Under the pieces are notes generated by a model. That model was not told the origin of the DNA. It worked only from the letters and a program-made list of their open reading frames with translations, and did not search any database. Of a stretch of 32,860 bases of DNA, positions 21,894 to 29,316 are shown piece after piece. Position 1 is the stretch's first letter. Every line of letters begins with the position of its first letter. Position numbers and translations under genes: made by a program. Source of the DNA: Clostridia bacterium (lineage in GTDB: Bacteria > Bacillota > Clostridia > Christensenellales > Pumilibacteraceae); the NCBI GenBank assembly GCA_022791055.1, contig JAAVYI010000011.1, positions 1-32,860 of the forward strand, read 5' to 3'.

Positions 21894-23258
21894 ATGGGTT
21901 TACATGAAGAGTGCGGCGTTTTGGGTATTTACGATTTCGACGGCAGCCACGTCGCCGGCATGTTGCAAACGGGGCTGTATGCCCTACAGCACCGCGGACA
22001 AGTCAGTTGCGGTATCGTCACCAACGACGACGGCCGACTGCACCAGGTCAAAGACAACGGGCTTGTCAGCGAAGTTTTCACCGAAAAGAACACGGCGACC
22101 TTGACCGGCAATATCGGCGTCGGACACGTGCGCTATTCGCGGGCGGACGACTTGCCCGAAAACGCACAGCCGCTGGTGTCGCGCTACTGCAAAGGCTCGC
22201 TGACCTTGGCGCACAACGGCAGCATTCTCAACGTCAAGGAACTGCGCGAGGAACTGGAGAACGGCGGCGCAATCTTCCAGTCGACCAACGATACCGAAGT
22301 CATTATGCACCTGATCGCCATCGCTCGCACGCGCGTCCGCAGCGTCGAACAGGCGATGCTGACCGTGATGAAACGCATCGAGGGCGCTTACAGCATGGTG
22401 CTGATGAGTCCGCGCAAACTCTTGGGCGTGCGCGATCCGCAAGGGTTTCGGCCGCTTGCCATCGGCAAAAAAGGCAACTCGTATATTTTGGCCAGCGAGT
22501 CGTGCGTATTCAAATCGTTGCACGCCGAATTTGTGCGCGACGTGCGCCCCGGCGAAGTGGTGCTGATCGACCGCGACGGCAAACTGCAATCGTTCACCGA
22601 TTTCTGCGGCAAAACGCCCAGCTTGTGCGCATTCGAGTACTTCTATTTCGCCCGCCCCGACAGCATGGTCGACGGACAATCGGTGTACCAGACGCGCATA
22701 CACGCCGGCCGTCTTTTGGCGCAACAACACCCGGCCGAAGCCGACGTTGTGGTCGGCGTACCCGAATCGGGGCCGCACTTCGCGCTCGGCTACTCGTATG
22801 AAAGCGGCATTCCCTACGTCGAAGCGCTGATTCGCAACCGCTATGCCGGCCGCGTATTTTCGGAGGAATCGGAAAGCCGCAAAGAGGCGACCCTCAATAT
22901 CAAGCTGAGCGTCATCGAAAGCGCGGTGCGCGATAAGCGCGTAGTCGTCGTCGACGACAGCGTAGTCAGCGGCACGACCGCCGCCGCCATCGTCAAGATG
23001 ATTCGCGCGGCCGGCGCACGCGAAGTCCATTTGCGGATCGCTTGCCCGCCGTTCCTCTTCCCCTGCTATTTCGGCACCGAAATTCCGCCGAAAAAGGATC
23101 TCTTAGGCGTCAAGTACACGCCTGCGCAAATCGGCAAGCGCCTGGGCGCGGACAGCATCGGCTTTTTACCGGTCGAAAAATTGGCCGAACTGGGACTGAC
23201 CAAAGATAAAAATTGCACGGCTTGCTTTACCGGCGAATATCCCGTGCAAATGAATTGA
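21894..23258 (+). CDS. Amidophosphoribosyltransferase PurF (glutamine PRPP amidotransferase)
   Basis: It catalyses the first step of purine synthesis, PRPP plus glutamine to phosphoribosylamine. The 454-residue protein has a class II glutaminase domain whose nucleophile would be Cys7 after a short MGLHEE propeptide (Bacillus PurF has a longer one). A phosphoribosyltransferase domain follows, with VVVVDDSVVSGTT at about 350-362. Cys245, Cys391, Cys441 and Cys444 align with the [4Fe-4S] ligands of Bacillus PurF, so the enzyme is probably oxygen-labile. AAAGGAG overlaps the end of the hydrogenase gene, 15 nt upstream, so purF appears to ride in the hydrogenase transcript. No other pur gene is in the window. 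Confidence 0.96.
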   Translation: MGLHEECGVLGIYDFDGSHVAGMLQTGLYALQHRGQVSCGIVTNDDGRLHQVKDNGLVSEVFTEKNTATLTGNIGVGHVRYSRADDLPENAQPLVSRYCKGSLTLAHNGSILNVKELREELENGGAIFQSTNDTEVIMHLIAIARTRVRSVEQAMLTVMKRIEGAYSMVLMSPRKLLGVRDPQGFRPLAIGKKGNSYILASESCVFKSLHAEFVRDVRPGEVVLIDRDGKLQSFTDFCGKTPSLCAFEYFYFARPDSMVDGQSVYQTRIHAGRLLAQQHPAEADVVVGVPESGPHFALGYSYESGIPYVEALIRNRYAGRVFSEESESRKEATLNIKLSVIESAVRDKRVVVVDDSVVSGTTAAAIVKMIRAAGAREVHLRIACPPFLFPCYFGTEIPPKKDLLGVKYTPAQIGKRLGADSIGFLPVEKLAELGLTKDKNCTACFTGEYPVQMN

Positions 23259-23268
23259 GTTTTCTTTG

Positions 23269-23300
23269 AAAAAGTCGAAAAATATTTTTCGGCTTTTTTT
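23269..23300 (+). terminator. Terminator of the hydrogenase-purF operon
   Basis: AAAAAGTCGAAAAA (23269-23282) pairs with TTTTTCGGCTTTTT (23285-23298, one G-T pair) and ends in TTTTTTT. Confidence 0.85.
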
Positions 23301-23644
23301 ACATTCTCAAGAAAAATTAGTCTTTTAAGAAAAAGAGTGCAAAATTATACTCACGCTTTTTGCCGCCAAAAAGCGTGGCAAAAACCGCAAGGAGGAGGGC
23401 GCGACGCGTTAAGCAAAATGTCCGGGGGACATTTTGTAGCCAAAGCGTCCAATCTATGATTGCGACCTGGGGTTGCAAGGCAACCACTTCAGATTGTGTC
23501 CCTCCTCCTTGACTACCACCCCGCAACTGCCAAAGACTAGTCTTTGGAATCCTCTTTATAGGTCATAATAATTGTCGCCATATATTGCGAAAAAAGTTAG
23601 GCCTGTTTTACCCGACTTCTTAGCTGCATTTTGAGAGTTCGCCA

Positions 23645-23738
23645 TTTGTCACCCCGAGCGGCTCGCAAGGGTCTAGCGTAGCGAATTCATTATTCTATAC
23701 GCCTGCGTACATTTCTCCACTTCGGTCGAAATGACAAA
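23645..23738. repeat. Short interspersed repeat with TTTGTCA ends
   Basis: This 94-bp unit opens TTTGTCACCCCGAGCGG and closes with the inverse-like GGTCGAAATGACAAA. It is of the TGTCAyyyCGA type commonly scattered between genes in bacterial genomes. It shares about 58 bp, in direct orientation, with 23764-23822. Confidence 0.6.
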
Positions 23739-23763
23739 AGGCGGACTATCTTATAATCACCAC

Positions 23764-23822
23764 TTGTCACCCCGAGCGGAGTCGAGGGGTCTAGCGTAGC
23801 GAATCCATTATTTTATATGCCT
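23764..23822. repeat. Second, one-ended copy of the TTGTCACCCCGAGCGG repeat
   Basis: It shares TTGTCACCCCGAGCGG, GGGTCTAGCGTAGCGAAT and CATTATT with 23646-23703 but lacks the closing inverted end. The internal GAGTCGAGGGG differs from GCTCGCAAGGG in the first copy. Confidence 0.6.
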
Positions 23823-23874
23823 TCGCCTAGGCCTTTTGGCGGCAAAAGGCCTGAGAATCGTTTTGCACTCTTTT

Positions 23875-24732
23875 TTAAGAAATTTTAATCCCTTCTTTTA
23901 ATAAGAACACTTCTGTTGCCGCGAATCCTGCGACTTCTTCGGGTAGCGGGTTCCCCGGCTCGAACACGCCGACACAGGCGCAGCCGCTGCCCGACATAAA
24001 CGACGCGAGCGCGCCCGCTTGTTGCATGGCGTCGAGCGTAGTCCCTACAGCCGGATTGATCGAGACGGCCGGCTTTGTCAAGGCGTTTTGAAATTGGCGC
24101 ACGCAATCGCGGTCGCCTGTTTTCAACGATTCGACAAGCCGATCGACGTCGGCGGGCGCATAGATGAAATCGGGATACAGTTCGTCAAATCGCCGAAAGC
24201 ATACGGCCGTTTCCACCCCACCCGTCGGATATGACAACAGCAGCCGATACGGTACCGATCCGTCGAAATATTCGAGCCTCTCTCCGCGGCCGCGGGCGCG
24301 CGCCATACCGCCGCGCAACATAAATGCCGTATCCGAACCGGTCTCACAGGCCGCAGTATGCAGATGAAAGCCGCGCGACGTCAAATCGAATAAACAGTCG
24401 AGCGCGACAAGTACGCCGGCTGCGTCGGCGCTGGAGCCGCCCAAACCGCTGCCCGCGGGTATCCCTTTGCGGACGACGACGTCGACGCCGAAATCGCCGA
24501 AACGACGGCGGACGGCCTCGACCGCTTTGGCTGCCGTCGAGCGGTACGGGTCGATCGCGCAGTCGACGAAATCAATACGGACTTTATCGTCGGCGCGCGC
24601 CGTGACCGTCACCGTATCGAATTGAGAAACCGAAGAAAAAACCGAGTCGAGACTGTGGTACGAGTCTCGACCGGTTACATTCAGGGACAAATTCAACTTG
24701 CCCGCTACTTCGACTTGCACTTTTTTCTTCAT
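23875..24732 (-). CDS. ispE: 4-diphosphocytidyl-2-C-methyl-D-erythritol kinase IspE
   Basis: This GHMP kinase of the non-mevalonate isoprenoid pathway phosphorylates CDP-methylerythritol with ATP. The 285-residue protein has the family N terminus (AGKLNLSLNVTGRDSYHSLDSV) with the lysine and histidine region. The ATP loop GIPAGSGLGGSSADAAG is at about 90-106, and the C-terminal SGSGCACVGVF glycine motif is present. The start MKKKVQV at 24732 is preferred over an upstream frame (24768) that runs through the promoter. The -10 lies only 6 nt upstream, so the mRNA is probably leaderless. Its place beside veg matches Bacillus synteny. Its 3' end lies in the terminal repeat of the palindromic island. 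Confidence 0.93.
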   Translation of the reverse strand: MKKKVQVEVAGKLNLSLNVTGRDSYHSLDSVFSSVSQFDTVTVTARADDKVRIDFVDCAIDPYRSTAAKAVEAVRRRFGDFGVDVVVRKGIPAGSGLGGSSADAAGVLVALDCLFDLTSRGFHLHTAACETGSDTAFMLRGGMARARGRGERLEYFDGSVPYRLLLSYPTGGVETAVCFRRFDELYPDFIYAPADVDRLVESLKTGDRDCVRQFQNALTKPAVSINPAVGTTLDAMQQAGALASFMSGSGCACVGVFEPGNPLPEEVAGFAATEVFLLKEGIKIS

Positions 24733-24738
24733 ACGTAC

Positions 24739-24768
24739 AGTATACCACAGCGCGGGCGTCGTTGGCAA
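24739..24768 (-). promoter_or_regulatory. ispE promoter (apparently leaderless)
   Basis: On the minus strand TTGCCA (24768-24763), an 18-bp spacer and TATACT (24744-24739) with an extended TGG. ATG 24732 follows after just GTACGT, so initiation should fall on the start codon. The -35 begins 7 nt past the stop of the gene upstream. Confidence 0.75.
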
Positions 24769-24774
24769 ATAGTT

Positions 24775-26286
24775 TTACTGCTTTTCGAGATGCCGAAACG
24801 CCAGCACGCGCTCGCCGCCCTTTAACGGGAACGTCAGCGTCGGATTGCCCAATACGACCTGTTCGGGCGTCATGCCGAGCGCCTTGGCGGCGTCCCACAG
24901 ACTTTCGTTTTCGCGCGCAATATACACGCTGAACGCGCTGTCGTTTAACGGGAGCGGCTCGCCGATCTTGAGTTCGGAAATGACCGCGACGGTCGTCCGT
25001 TCGGTGACGGCCAGTTCGAAACAAACTTCCGTCTTGATGTCCAGTTCGTTGCCGCGACGAATGCGCACCGTCGTTTCGACCGGTTTGCCCGCGCAGAATA
25101 CCGCCGCATCCGCGCCCGCCGTCACGCCGGTAGCCACCGAGAACGGCAACTCGAACGCCGCGCTCGATACGGAGTTATTTTCCGCCGAGTAGTAGACGAT
25201 GCTGCCGGTCACCATACCGGTAACGGTCACACGCCCCTCGTCGGTCTTGCAATCGGAAATGCTACACTTGGTGCCACACACGGCCAGCACGTTGTCGGCC
25301 GGCGGCATGTCGTCCTTTAACACGACCGAGCCGTCGAGCGTTTCGCAAACGGTAATATCGGTCGCAGGGCGGCACAACTCGACGCCGGCGACCGTTTTGA
25401 TCAGCTCGTCGGTCGGGCTGAACGCGTCGGTGACTACCGTCGCAGACTGTTCGGAAAACACTTTGACGGTGTAATGGATGTCGTAGTCCAGTTCGACCGC
25501 CACCGTCTCACCCTCGACAACTTCGACTTTGACGTTCTCGAGCGTCACCTGTCCGGCCGGACAATAGTCGGCGCGCGCGCCGTGGCAAGCCGCCTCTTCC
25601 TGGAACGGCGTACACACGCGATAGCTGACCAACAGGCCGTCGGGCGCGGTGCAAACGAGATCGCACACCACGTCGCCGCCGATATTGACGCAATCGATGC
25701 CGGCCGTCTTTTTGACGTTGATCAGCCGCGCCTCCGCGACGATAACGCTGCCGATCGTCGCGTTTTCCAGCGTATCGGTCACGCCGAACGAGCCGCTGAC
25801 GGCGCCCTCGAGTTTGGAATAGACGATCCGCTCGTCCATGGTATACACGCCGTCCCCGCCGCGCGAGACATAACGAATATTCTCCGCATCGGTATAGCAC
25901 AGCGTGATTTCGACAACCGCCGCCGCCTTGATCTCCGTTTCGGTGGCCGCCGTTACGTCGGTGTCGAGTACAGACGCCGTAAATTCGGCGCTGCCGCCCG
26001 GTTTGACCAAAGGCGACGCGATCGAACCCGAAAATTCGGACGTATAGTCGAGCGCGCGCGGCGTTCCCTCATTGTCTAAATATAAGGCTTTATAAAAAAC
26101 CTTGCCCGCGTACCGCGCTTCGCCGTTGAGCGTTTCCCCCGGCGTGACCGCGCAGTCGCATTGCAGCGAAAGTACCTTACCGATCGGCGCAGTCGCGTGC
26201 AGCCGCGCCTCGACGACCGTCTGTCCCGAATCGAGTCTCCTGCGGTTGTCTACCACCGCCACATCGTAAACCGTTTCGTTAGCCAT
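24775..26286 (-). CDS. DUF3794 (SPOCS) protein with C-terminal LysM domain
   Basis: This is a 503-residue soluble protein made of repeated beta-rich segments of the DUF3794/SPOCS type (for example GGDVVCDLVCTAPDG and KTEVCFELAVTERTTVAVISELKIGEPL). It ends in a LysM-like module at about 453-500 (FSVYIARENESLWDAAKALGMTPEQVVLGNP). Clostridial proteins of this layout are linked to spore coats or cortex binding. The start ATG follows GGAGG by 7 nt. It sits between veg and ispE, a place often held by spore genes (sspF in Bacillus). Its upstream region has TAGAATATACT at 26321-26331 but no clear -35, so a sporulation sigma factor is possible. Confidence 0.85.
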   Translation of the reverse strand: MANETVYDVAVVDNRRRLDSGQTVVEARLHATAPIGKVLSLQCDCAVTPGETLNGEARYAGKVFYKALYLDNEGTPRALDYTSEFSGSIASPLVKPGGSAEFTASVLDTDVTAATETEIKAAAVVEITLCYTDAENIRYVSRGGDGVYTMDERIVYSKLEGAVSGSFGVTDTLENATIGSVIVAEARLINVKKTAGIDCVNIGGDVVCDLVCTAPDGLLVSYRVCTPFQEEAACHGARADYCPAGQVTLENVKVEVVEGETVAVELDYDIHYTVKVFSEQSATVVTDAFSPTDELIKTVAGVELCRPATDITVCETLDGSVVLKDDMPPADNVLAVCGTKCSISDCKTDEGRVTVTGMVTGSIVYYSAENNSVSSAAFELPFSVATGVTAGADAAVFCAGKPVETTVRIRRGNELDIKTEVCFELAVTERTTVAVISELKIGEPLPLNDSAFSVYIARENESLWDAAKALGMTPEQVVLGNPTLTFPLKGGERVLAFRHLEKQ

Positions 26287-26506
26287 ATACTGCCTCCATA
26301 AAAGAATTTGTCCCGTAAACAGTATATTCTATTACCCCGATGCGGTTTTTAGACCAAATTTATTTGATAAAATTTCCACGCGCTACGTGTCGCTCCCCAA
26401 TAGAACACTTTTGGAAGTGTGCCTTTTCGGTGCGGCGGTTCGACCGTATAGACCGGTATTTTGCCCGTAAAATGTGTTCAACCGGTCTCATCGGACACCT
26501 ATATCT

Positions 26507-26542
26507 TTATAATAAAGAAGCCCCGCGACGAAAGACGCGGGG
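26507..26542 (-). terminator. Terminator downstream of veg
   Basis: CCCCGCG (26521-26527) and CGCGGGG (26536-26542) pair. On the minus strand CTTCTTTATTAT follows. The rest of 26287-26520 holds only short imperfect repeats, such as AGACCGGT/ACCGGTCT. Confidence 0.7.
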
Positions 26543-26565
26543 ATTGCAAGACAACGAAAAAGATT

Positions 26566-26808
26566 CTACGCGCGCGGGGACAGCTTGATGTCGCCGCAAA
26601 TGACGTCCGAATACGAGCAGGACAGCCGCGTAATATTTTTGTCGTTCTCGATCTTGAGCGTAAATACAGCCGGGTATACCTCGGTCACGCAAGCGTCGTA
26701 GCGCACAATGCGCTTTCTGCCCTTGTTGACGCTCACCCGCAGCGGAATGCCGATAAATCCCGTTATCATCGCTTTCGCCTCTGCCGCCGACATCGCACAT
26801 TTCCGCAT
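26566..26808 (-). CDS. veg: Veg family protein
   Basis: This is an 80-residue protein with the Veg (DUF1021) pattern: an N-terminal helix, then FIGIPLRVSVNKGRKRIVRYDACVTEVYPAVFTLKI and a closing SCSYSDVICGDIKL. In Bacillus, Veg is a small SH3-like protein that promotes biofilm gene expression; its biochemical role is unclear. ATG 26808 follows AGAGG by 7 nt. A longer frame to 26919 lacks family similarity. Its order with ispE on the same strand is conserved in Bacillota. Confidence 0.88.
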   Translation of the reverse strand: MRKCAMSAAEAKAMITGFIGIPLRVSVNKGRKRIVRYDACVTEVYPAVFTLKIENDKNITRLSCSYSDVICGDIKLSPRA

Positions 26809-27002
26809 TGCACTACCTCTCAACGCGAATATTATGCCCGTCCGACCGCAATCGTATACCCCGCGCACCAATGCAGAATAAAACAGAGATCGCTTTCGGC
26901 GTATTTCATGAAGATACAAGCAAAAGGAAAGCCCGCATAGTAGATCTTACTTTTTTATTCGATTTTGCTATAATGATTGTACGAAAAAAAGTAAATTGTC
27001 CG

Positions 27003-27350
27003 TCAGACAATATTTTCGCCCAAAATAATTTTAGGCATTGTTGTTAAACATCTATTCCAACGTTTATAAAATTTTTCTACGCCAAGTTTAGACACTCGGG
27101 CATGTGCCTCTTCGTTCTCTAATACCCAATATAAGACATATATGACCTTCCCTACATTTTTGGTAAGACGAATAGGTAATTCTCCTTTTTTAACTGCATT
27201 AAAATCTTTTTGTCGGTGCGTACGTTTGATATAATGTACGTCAATAACGCCATCTTGTTCCAAATAAAATTCTGCTACTTCTTTCATGAGTTCTTCAATT
27301 TCATTCAATTTGGTTAGTTTCGCTTCATATATACATATTTCATTAAACAT
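27003..27350 (-). CDS. Antibiotic biosynthesis monooxygenase-like (dimeric alpha/beta barrel) protein
   Basis: This 115-residue protein starts MFNEICIYEAKLTKLNEIEELMKEV, then DGVIDVHYIKRTHRQ and VIYVLYWVLENEEAHARV. The pattern of strand, helix, strand and an E-x-x-A-H helix fits the ABM/quinol-monooxygenase-like fold. The assignment rests on pattern only, and the substrate is unknown. ATG 27350 follows GGAG by 7 nt. The gene is strikingly AT-rich compared with both neighbours and has its own promoter with an inverted repeat around the -35, which points to lateral acquisition and its own control. Confidence 0.55.
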   Translation of the reverse strand: MFNEICIYEAKLTKLNEIEELMKEVAEFYLEQDGVIDVHYIKRTHRQKDFNAVKKGELPIRLTKNVGKVIYVLYWVLENEEAHARVSKLGVEKFYKRWNRCLTTMPKIILGENIV

Positions 27351-27384
27351 ATTACATCTCCGCAAATTTATATCTTATGTTTTA

Positions 27385-27426
27385 ATTATATCATAAAAGC
27401 AAGTAATTTTCAACTTAATTACTTGC
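27385..27426 (-). promoter_or_regulatory. Promoter with inverted repeat flanking the -35
   Basis: On the minus strand TTGAAA (27413-27408), a 17-bp spacer and TATAAT (27390-27385). GCAAGTAAT (27399-27407) and ATTACTTGC (27418-27426) are exact inverses enclosing the -35, a likely repressor site. No regulator gene is adjacent. Confidence 0.65.
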
Positions 27427-27470
27427 CCTACTGACTGATTCCAAGTCATTGTGTATTCTGTTTCAAAAGT

Positions 27471-27508
27471 ATAGCGCACTATACTTCGTAAATGAAGTAG
27501 TGCGCTAT
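27471..27508. terminator. Long hairpin between the monooxygenase-like and zinc-ribbon genes
   Basis: ATAGCGCACT-AT-ACTTC (27471-27487) pairs with GAAGTAGTGCGCTAT (27494-27508) with one 2-nt bulge. T runs on either side are short, so termination is likely but direction is uncertain. It lies about 65 nt past the zinc-ribbon gene. Confidence 0.5.
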
Positions 27509-27573
27509 TTGCTTAATCCACGAAAAATTCCAATGACAGCCGCCCTTTCGCGTTTTATACAGATTGTATCGAC

Positions 27574-28047
27574 TTAAAAATCGTCGTCCTCGTCTTCTTC
27601 TTCGTCCTCGTCGTCCAAATAGTCGTCAGGGTCGACGTCGTAATCGAAGTCGTCCGGCTCTTTGTACTGCGACTCTTCCTCTTCTTCCGCCTCTTCCTCT
27701 TCGAGTTCGGTCAAAGACAGAATTTCCATCTCTTCCGACCCCGGCTCTTCGGGCAGCTCTTCCTCAACGTAGTCCCAGTTATCCTCTTCTTTGGTCGCGG
27801 CTTCGCGCTCGTCCTTTTCTTTCTGGCAAACAAAGCAAATTTCTTCGTCGTCGGCCAAATAGTTGACCTGACAAATCGGACACAGCCGCTCGATGCCGGC
27901 CTCCTCGTCGTCGGGCAACAGTATGCTGGGATCGACAAGCCCCAACTCCGCTTTACAAACGTTGCAGTATTTATCTTTCTTGTTGATATAGTTCAGCTCG
28001 CAGCGCGGACACAGAATATAGATCGGTTTCTTTTCTTCCTTTTTCAT
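27574..28047 (-). CDS. Double zinc-ribbon protein with long acidic tail
   Basis: This is a 157-residue protein. Two similar zinc ribbons are visible: CPRC...CNVC (about 13-32) and CPIC...CFVC (about 56-74). The last about 70 residues are almost all Glu and Asp, with an Asp/Glu-only end. Acidic tails like this occur in proteins that hold basic partners or RNA polymerase subunits, but no partner is indicated. The ATG follows AAGGAG, and a TTTACA-N17-TATAAT promoter lies at 28078-28106. I do not recognise a named family. Confidence 0.75.
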   Translation of the reverse strand: MKKEEKKPIYILCPRCELNYINKKDKYCNVCKAELGLVDPSILLPDDEEAGIERLCPICQVNYLADDEEICFVCQKEKDEREAATKEEDNWDYVEEELPEEPGSEEMEILSLTELEEEEAEEEEESQYKEPDDFDYDVDPDDYLDDEDEEEDEDDDF

Positions 28048-28077
28048 CGTAAAGACTCCTTACGTACTTGTGCCAAT

Positions 28078-28106
28078 ATTATATGTATTCTCTTAGTATT
28101 TGTAAA
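28078..28106 (-). promoter_or_regulatory. Promoter of the zinc-ribbon protein gene
   Basis: On the minus strand TTTACA (28106-28101), a 17-bp spacer and TATAAT (28083-28078). No gene is seen in 28107-28310. Confidence 0.75.
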
Positions 28107-28310
28107 CTGTTTTGCGGCCATTTCCGAAAAAATTATGTTTTACAATTTATGTATTTCTATAACCAATATGCCGATACCTATTTTGCCCGATCACGCACCA
28201 ATTATCCCCAAAGAAAAAAGGCCGCCGCACTCGCCCGTCCCGCGCCTCTTGTTACTCATATTTGCGTAATTTTTGTTTTCGATAAGCGCCGACACCGTGA
28301 GACTGCGCTT

Positions 28311-28811
28311 TTACAGTTCGATCACGCGCACGCCGCGCTTTCTTGCGTATGTTATGGTATTTTGCGTTCCGCCGCCGCTGCGGAGCAGGCTGATAACAAC
28401 AGAGCCGGCGTCCACCATATACGCGTTTCGTTTCATCATACAGTAGCGCGTATAGTGCGGGCTGACCGTCGTCACTTCGTCGCACTGCGACAAAATTTCG
28501 CGGTAGCGGTTGCGGTCGGCCTCGCTCCAGGCATCGGGCTGTTCGGGACACGGCACGGCCGCCTCGAGGCGGATCCGGTCACCGTACGCCGCGTTTTTTT
28601 TGAGTTGCAACACTGCCTCGGCAAACCAGGTATCGCCGCCGCGCGCCATGCCGCAGATAAATCGACGATACCCCTCTGCGACCAACGTTTCCAGTTGCGC
28701 ATACAGCGCCCGCTTAAACGCTAAGCAGTCGGGGTGCCGTTCGTCGTTGCCCCACGGCAGTTTTTCGGGGCGGTTGCCGGTAAAGCAACACGTCATCGAA
28801 CGATCACACAT
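28311..28811 (-). CDS. SLOG family protein (DUF1273/YpsA-like)
   Basis: This 166-residue protein has the nucleotide-binding Rossmann-like SLOG pattern: CCFTGNRPEKLPWG near the N terminus, ICGMARGGDTWFAEAV in the middle, then AYMVDAGSVVISLLRSGGGTQNTITYA. YpsA-like proteins are thought to bind ADP-ribose or nucleotide ligands, and their cellular role is unsettled. The start at 28811 lies 1 nt after the upstream stop codon; MTCCFTG at 28796 is the alternative. It is the last gene of a coupled four-gene operon. Confidence 0.85.
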   Translation of the reverse strand: MCDRSMTCCFTGNRPEKLPWGNDERHPDCLAFKRALYAQLETLVAEGYRRFICGMARGGDTWFAEAVLQLKKNAAYGDRIRLEAAVPCPEQPDAWSEADRNRYREILSQCDEVTTVSPHYTRYCMMKRNAYMVDAGSVVISLLRSGGGTQNTITYARKRGVRVIEL

Positions 28812-28812
28812 A

Positions 28813-29316
28813 CTATTCGTTATCCTTATATTTTTTTCGTAGTTCCGCAAACTTGTGAATGCGCAGCATCAGCAGCACCAAACCGACGCCGGCCGACACC
28901 AAATAGGCATACAGCATAAACGACACGACTTCCAACGCCGCTGTCAAAACGACGATGACGCCGATCTCTTTGATAAACGAGGACACGTAGCGGCGGCGGC
29001 TTTGCACATCCGATCCCTCGCCGTAGTAAATGGGAATACACCGCACAACGTAGACAACGCAGACAAACAGCACCGAGCAGCCGATGTCGAGACGGGCGCT
29101 CATCGGATTGAGCGCGCCCAAATTCCAAAGCAGGACGACCGAAAACGCGCACCAAAAGCCGAACAGAAAGCCGAATATCGCAAAGAACAGCTTACGCGGC
29201 AACATGCGCAATAAGCTCATACGGTGCGCCGGCACGCCGTACACCACGCCGGCCAGCCGGTAGACAAACGGCAACAAGGCGATGATATTGATGATACAGA
29301 GAATAAAGAAAATCAT
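28813..29316 (-). CDS. Small integral membrane protein of unknown function
   Basis: This is a 167-residue protein with about four hydrophobic segments (about 1-22, 46-68, 82-102, 120-150) and a charged C terminus (RIHKFAELRKKYKDNE). No family is recognised. ATG 29316 overlaps the stop of the acetyltransferase gene as ATGA, so translation is coupled. A much longer frame in the same phase runs antisense-like through the acetyltransferase gene and is not a real N terminus. Confidence 0.7.
   Translation of the reverse strand: MIFFILCIINIIALLPFVYRLAGVVYGVPAHRMSLLRMLPRKLFFAIFGFLFGFWCAFSVVLLWNLGALNPMSARLDIGCSVLFVCVVYVVRCIPIYYGEGSDVQSRRRYVSSFIKEIGVIVVLTAALEVVSFMLYAYLVSAGVGLVLLMLRIHKFAELRKKYKDNE

Larger units (their letters stand above)
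23324..23880. repeat. Palindromic island with terminal inverted repeats between purF and ispE
   Basis: No gene is seen here. The ends are inverted copies of about 50 bp. Each carries AAAAAGAGTGCAAAA (23330-23344; inverse at 23861-23875) and then a hairpin: CACGCTTTTTG-CCGC-CAAAAAGCGTG (23352-23377) and AGGCCTTTTG-GCGG-CAAAAGGCCT (23829-23852). Inside, CAAGGAGGAGGG (23388-23399) faces CCCTCCTCCTTG (23500-23511). Between these lie CAAAATGTCC-GGG-GGACATTTTG (23414-23436) and GGTTGC-AAG-GCAACC (23471-23485), and beyond them the palindrome CCAAAGACTAGTCTTTGG (23530-23547). The right end overlaps the ispE stop codon. This could be a non-autonomous mobile element or a multi-hairpin RNA. No transposase is present. 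Confidence 0.6.

Noticed and set aside
26340..26588. 82-codon plus-strand open frame between the DUF3794 and veg genes
   Set aside because: It runs through the veg terminator, has no start signal, and resembles no protein.
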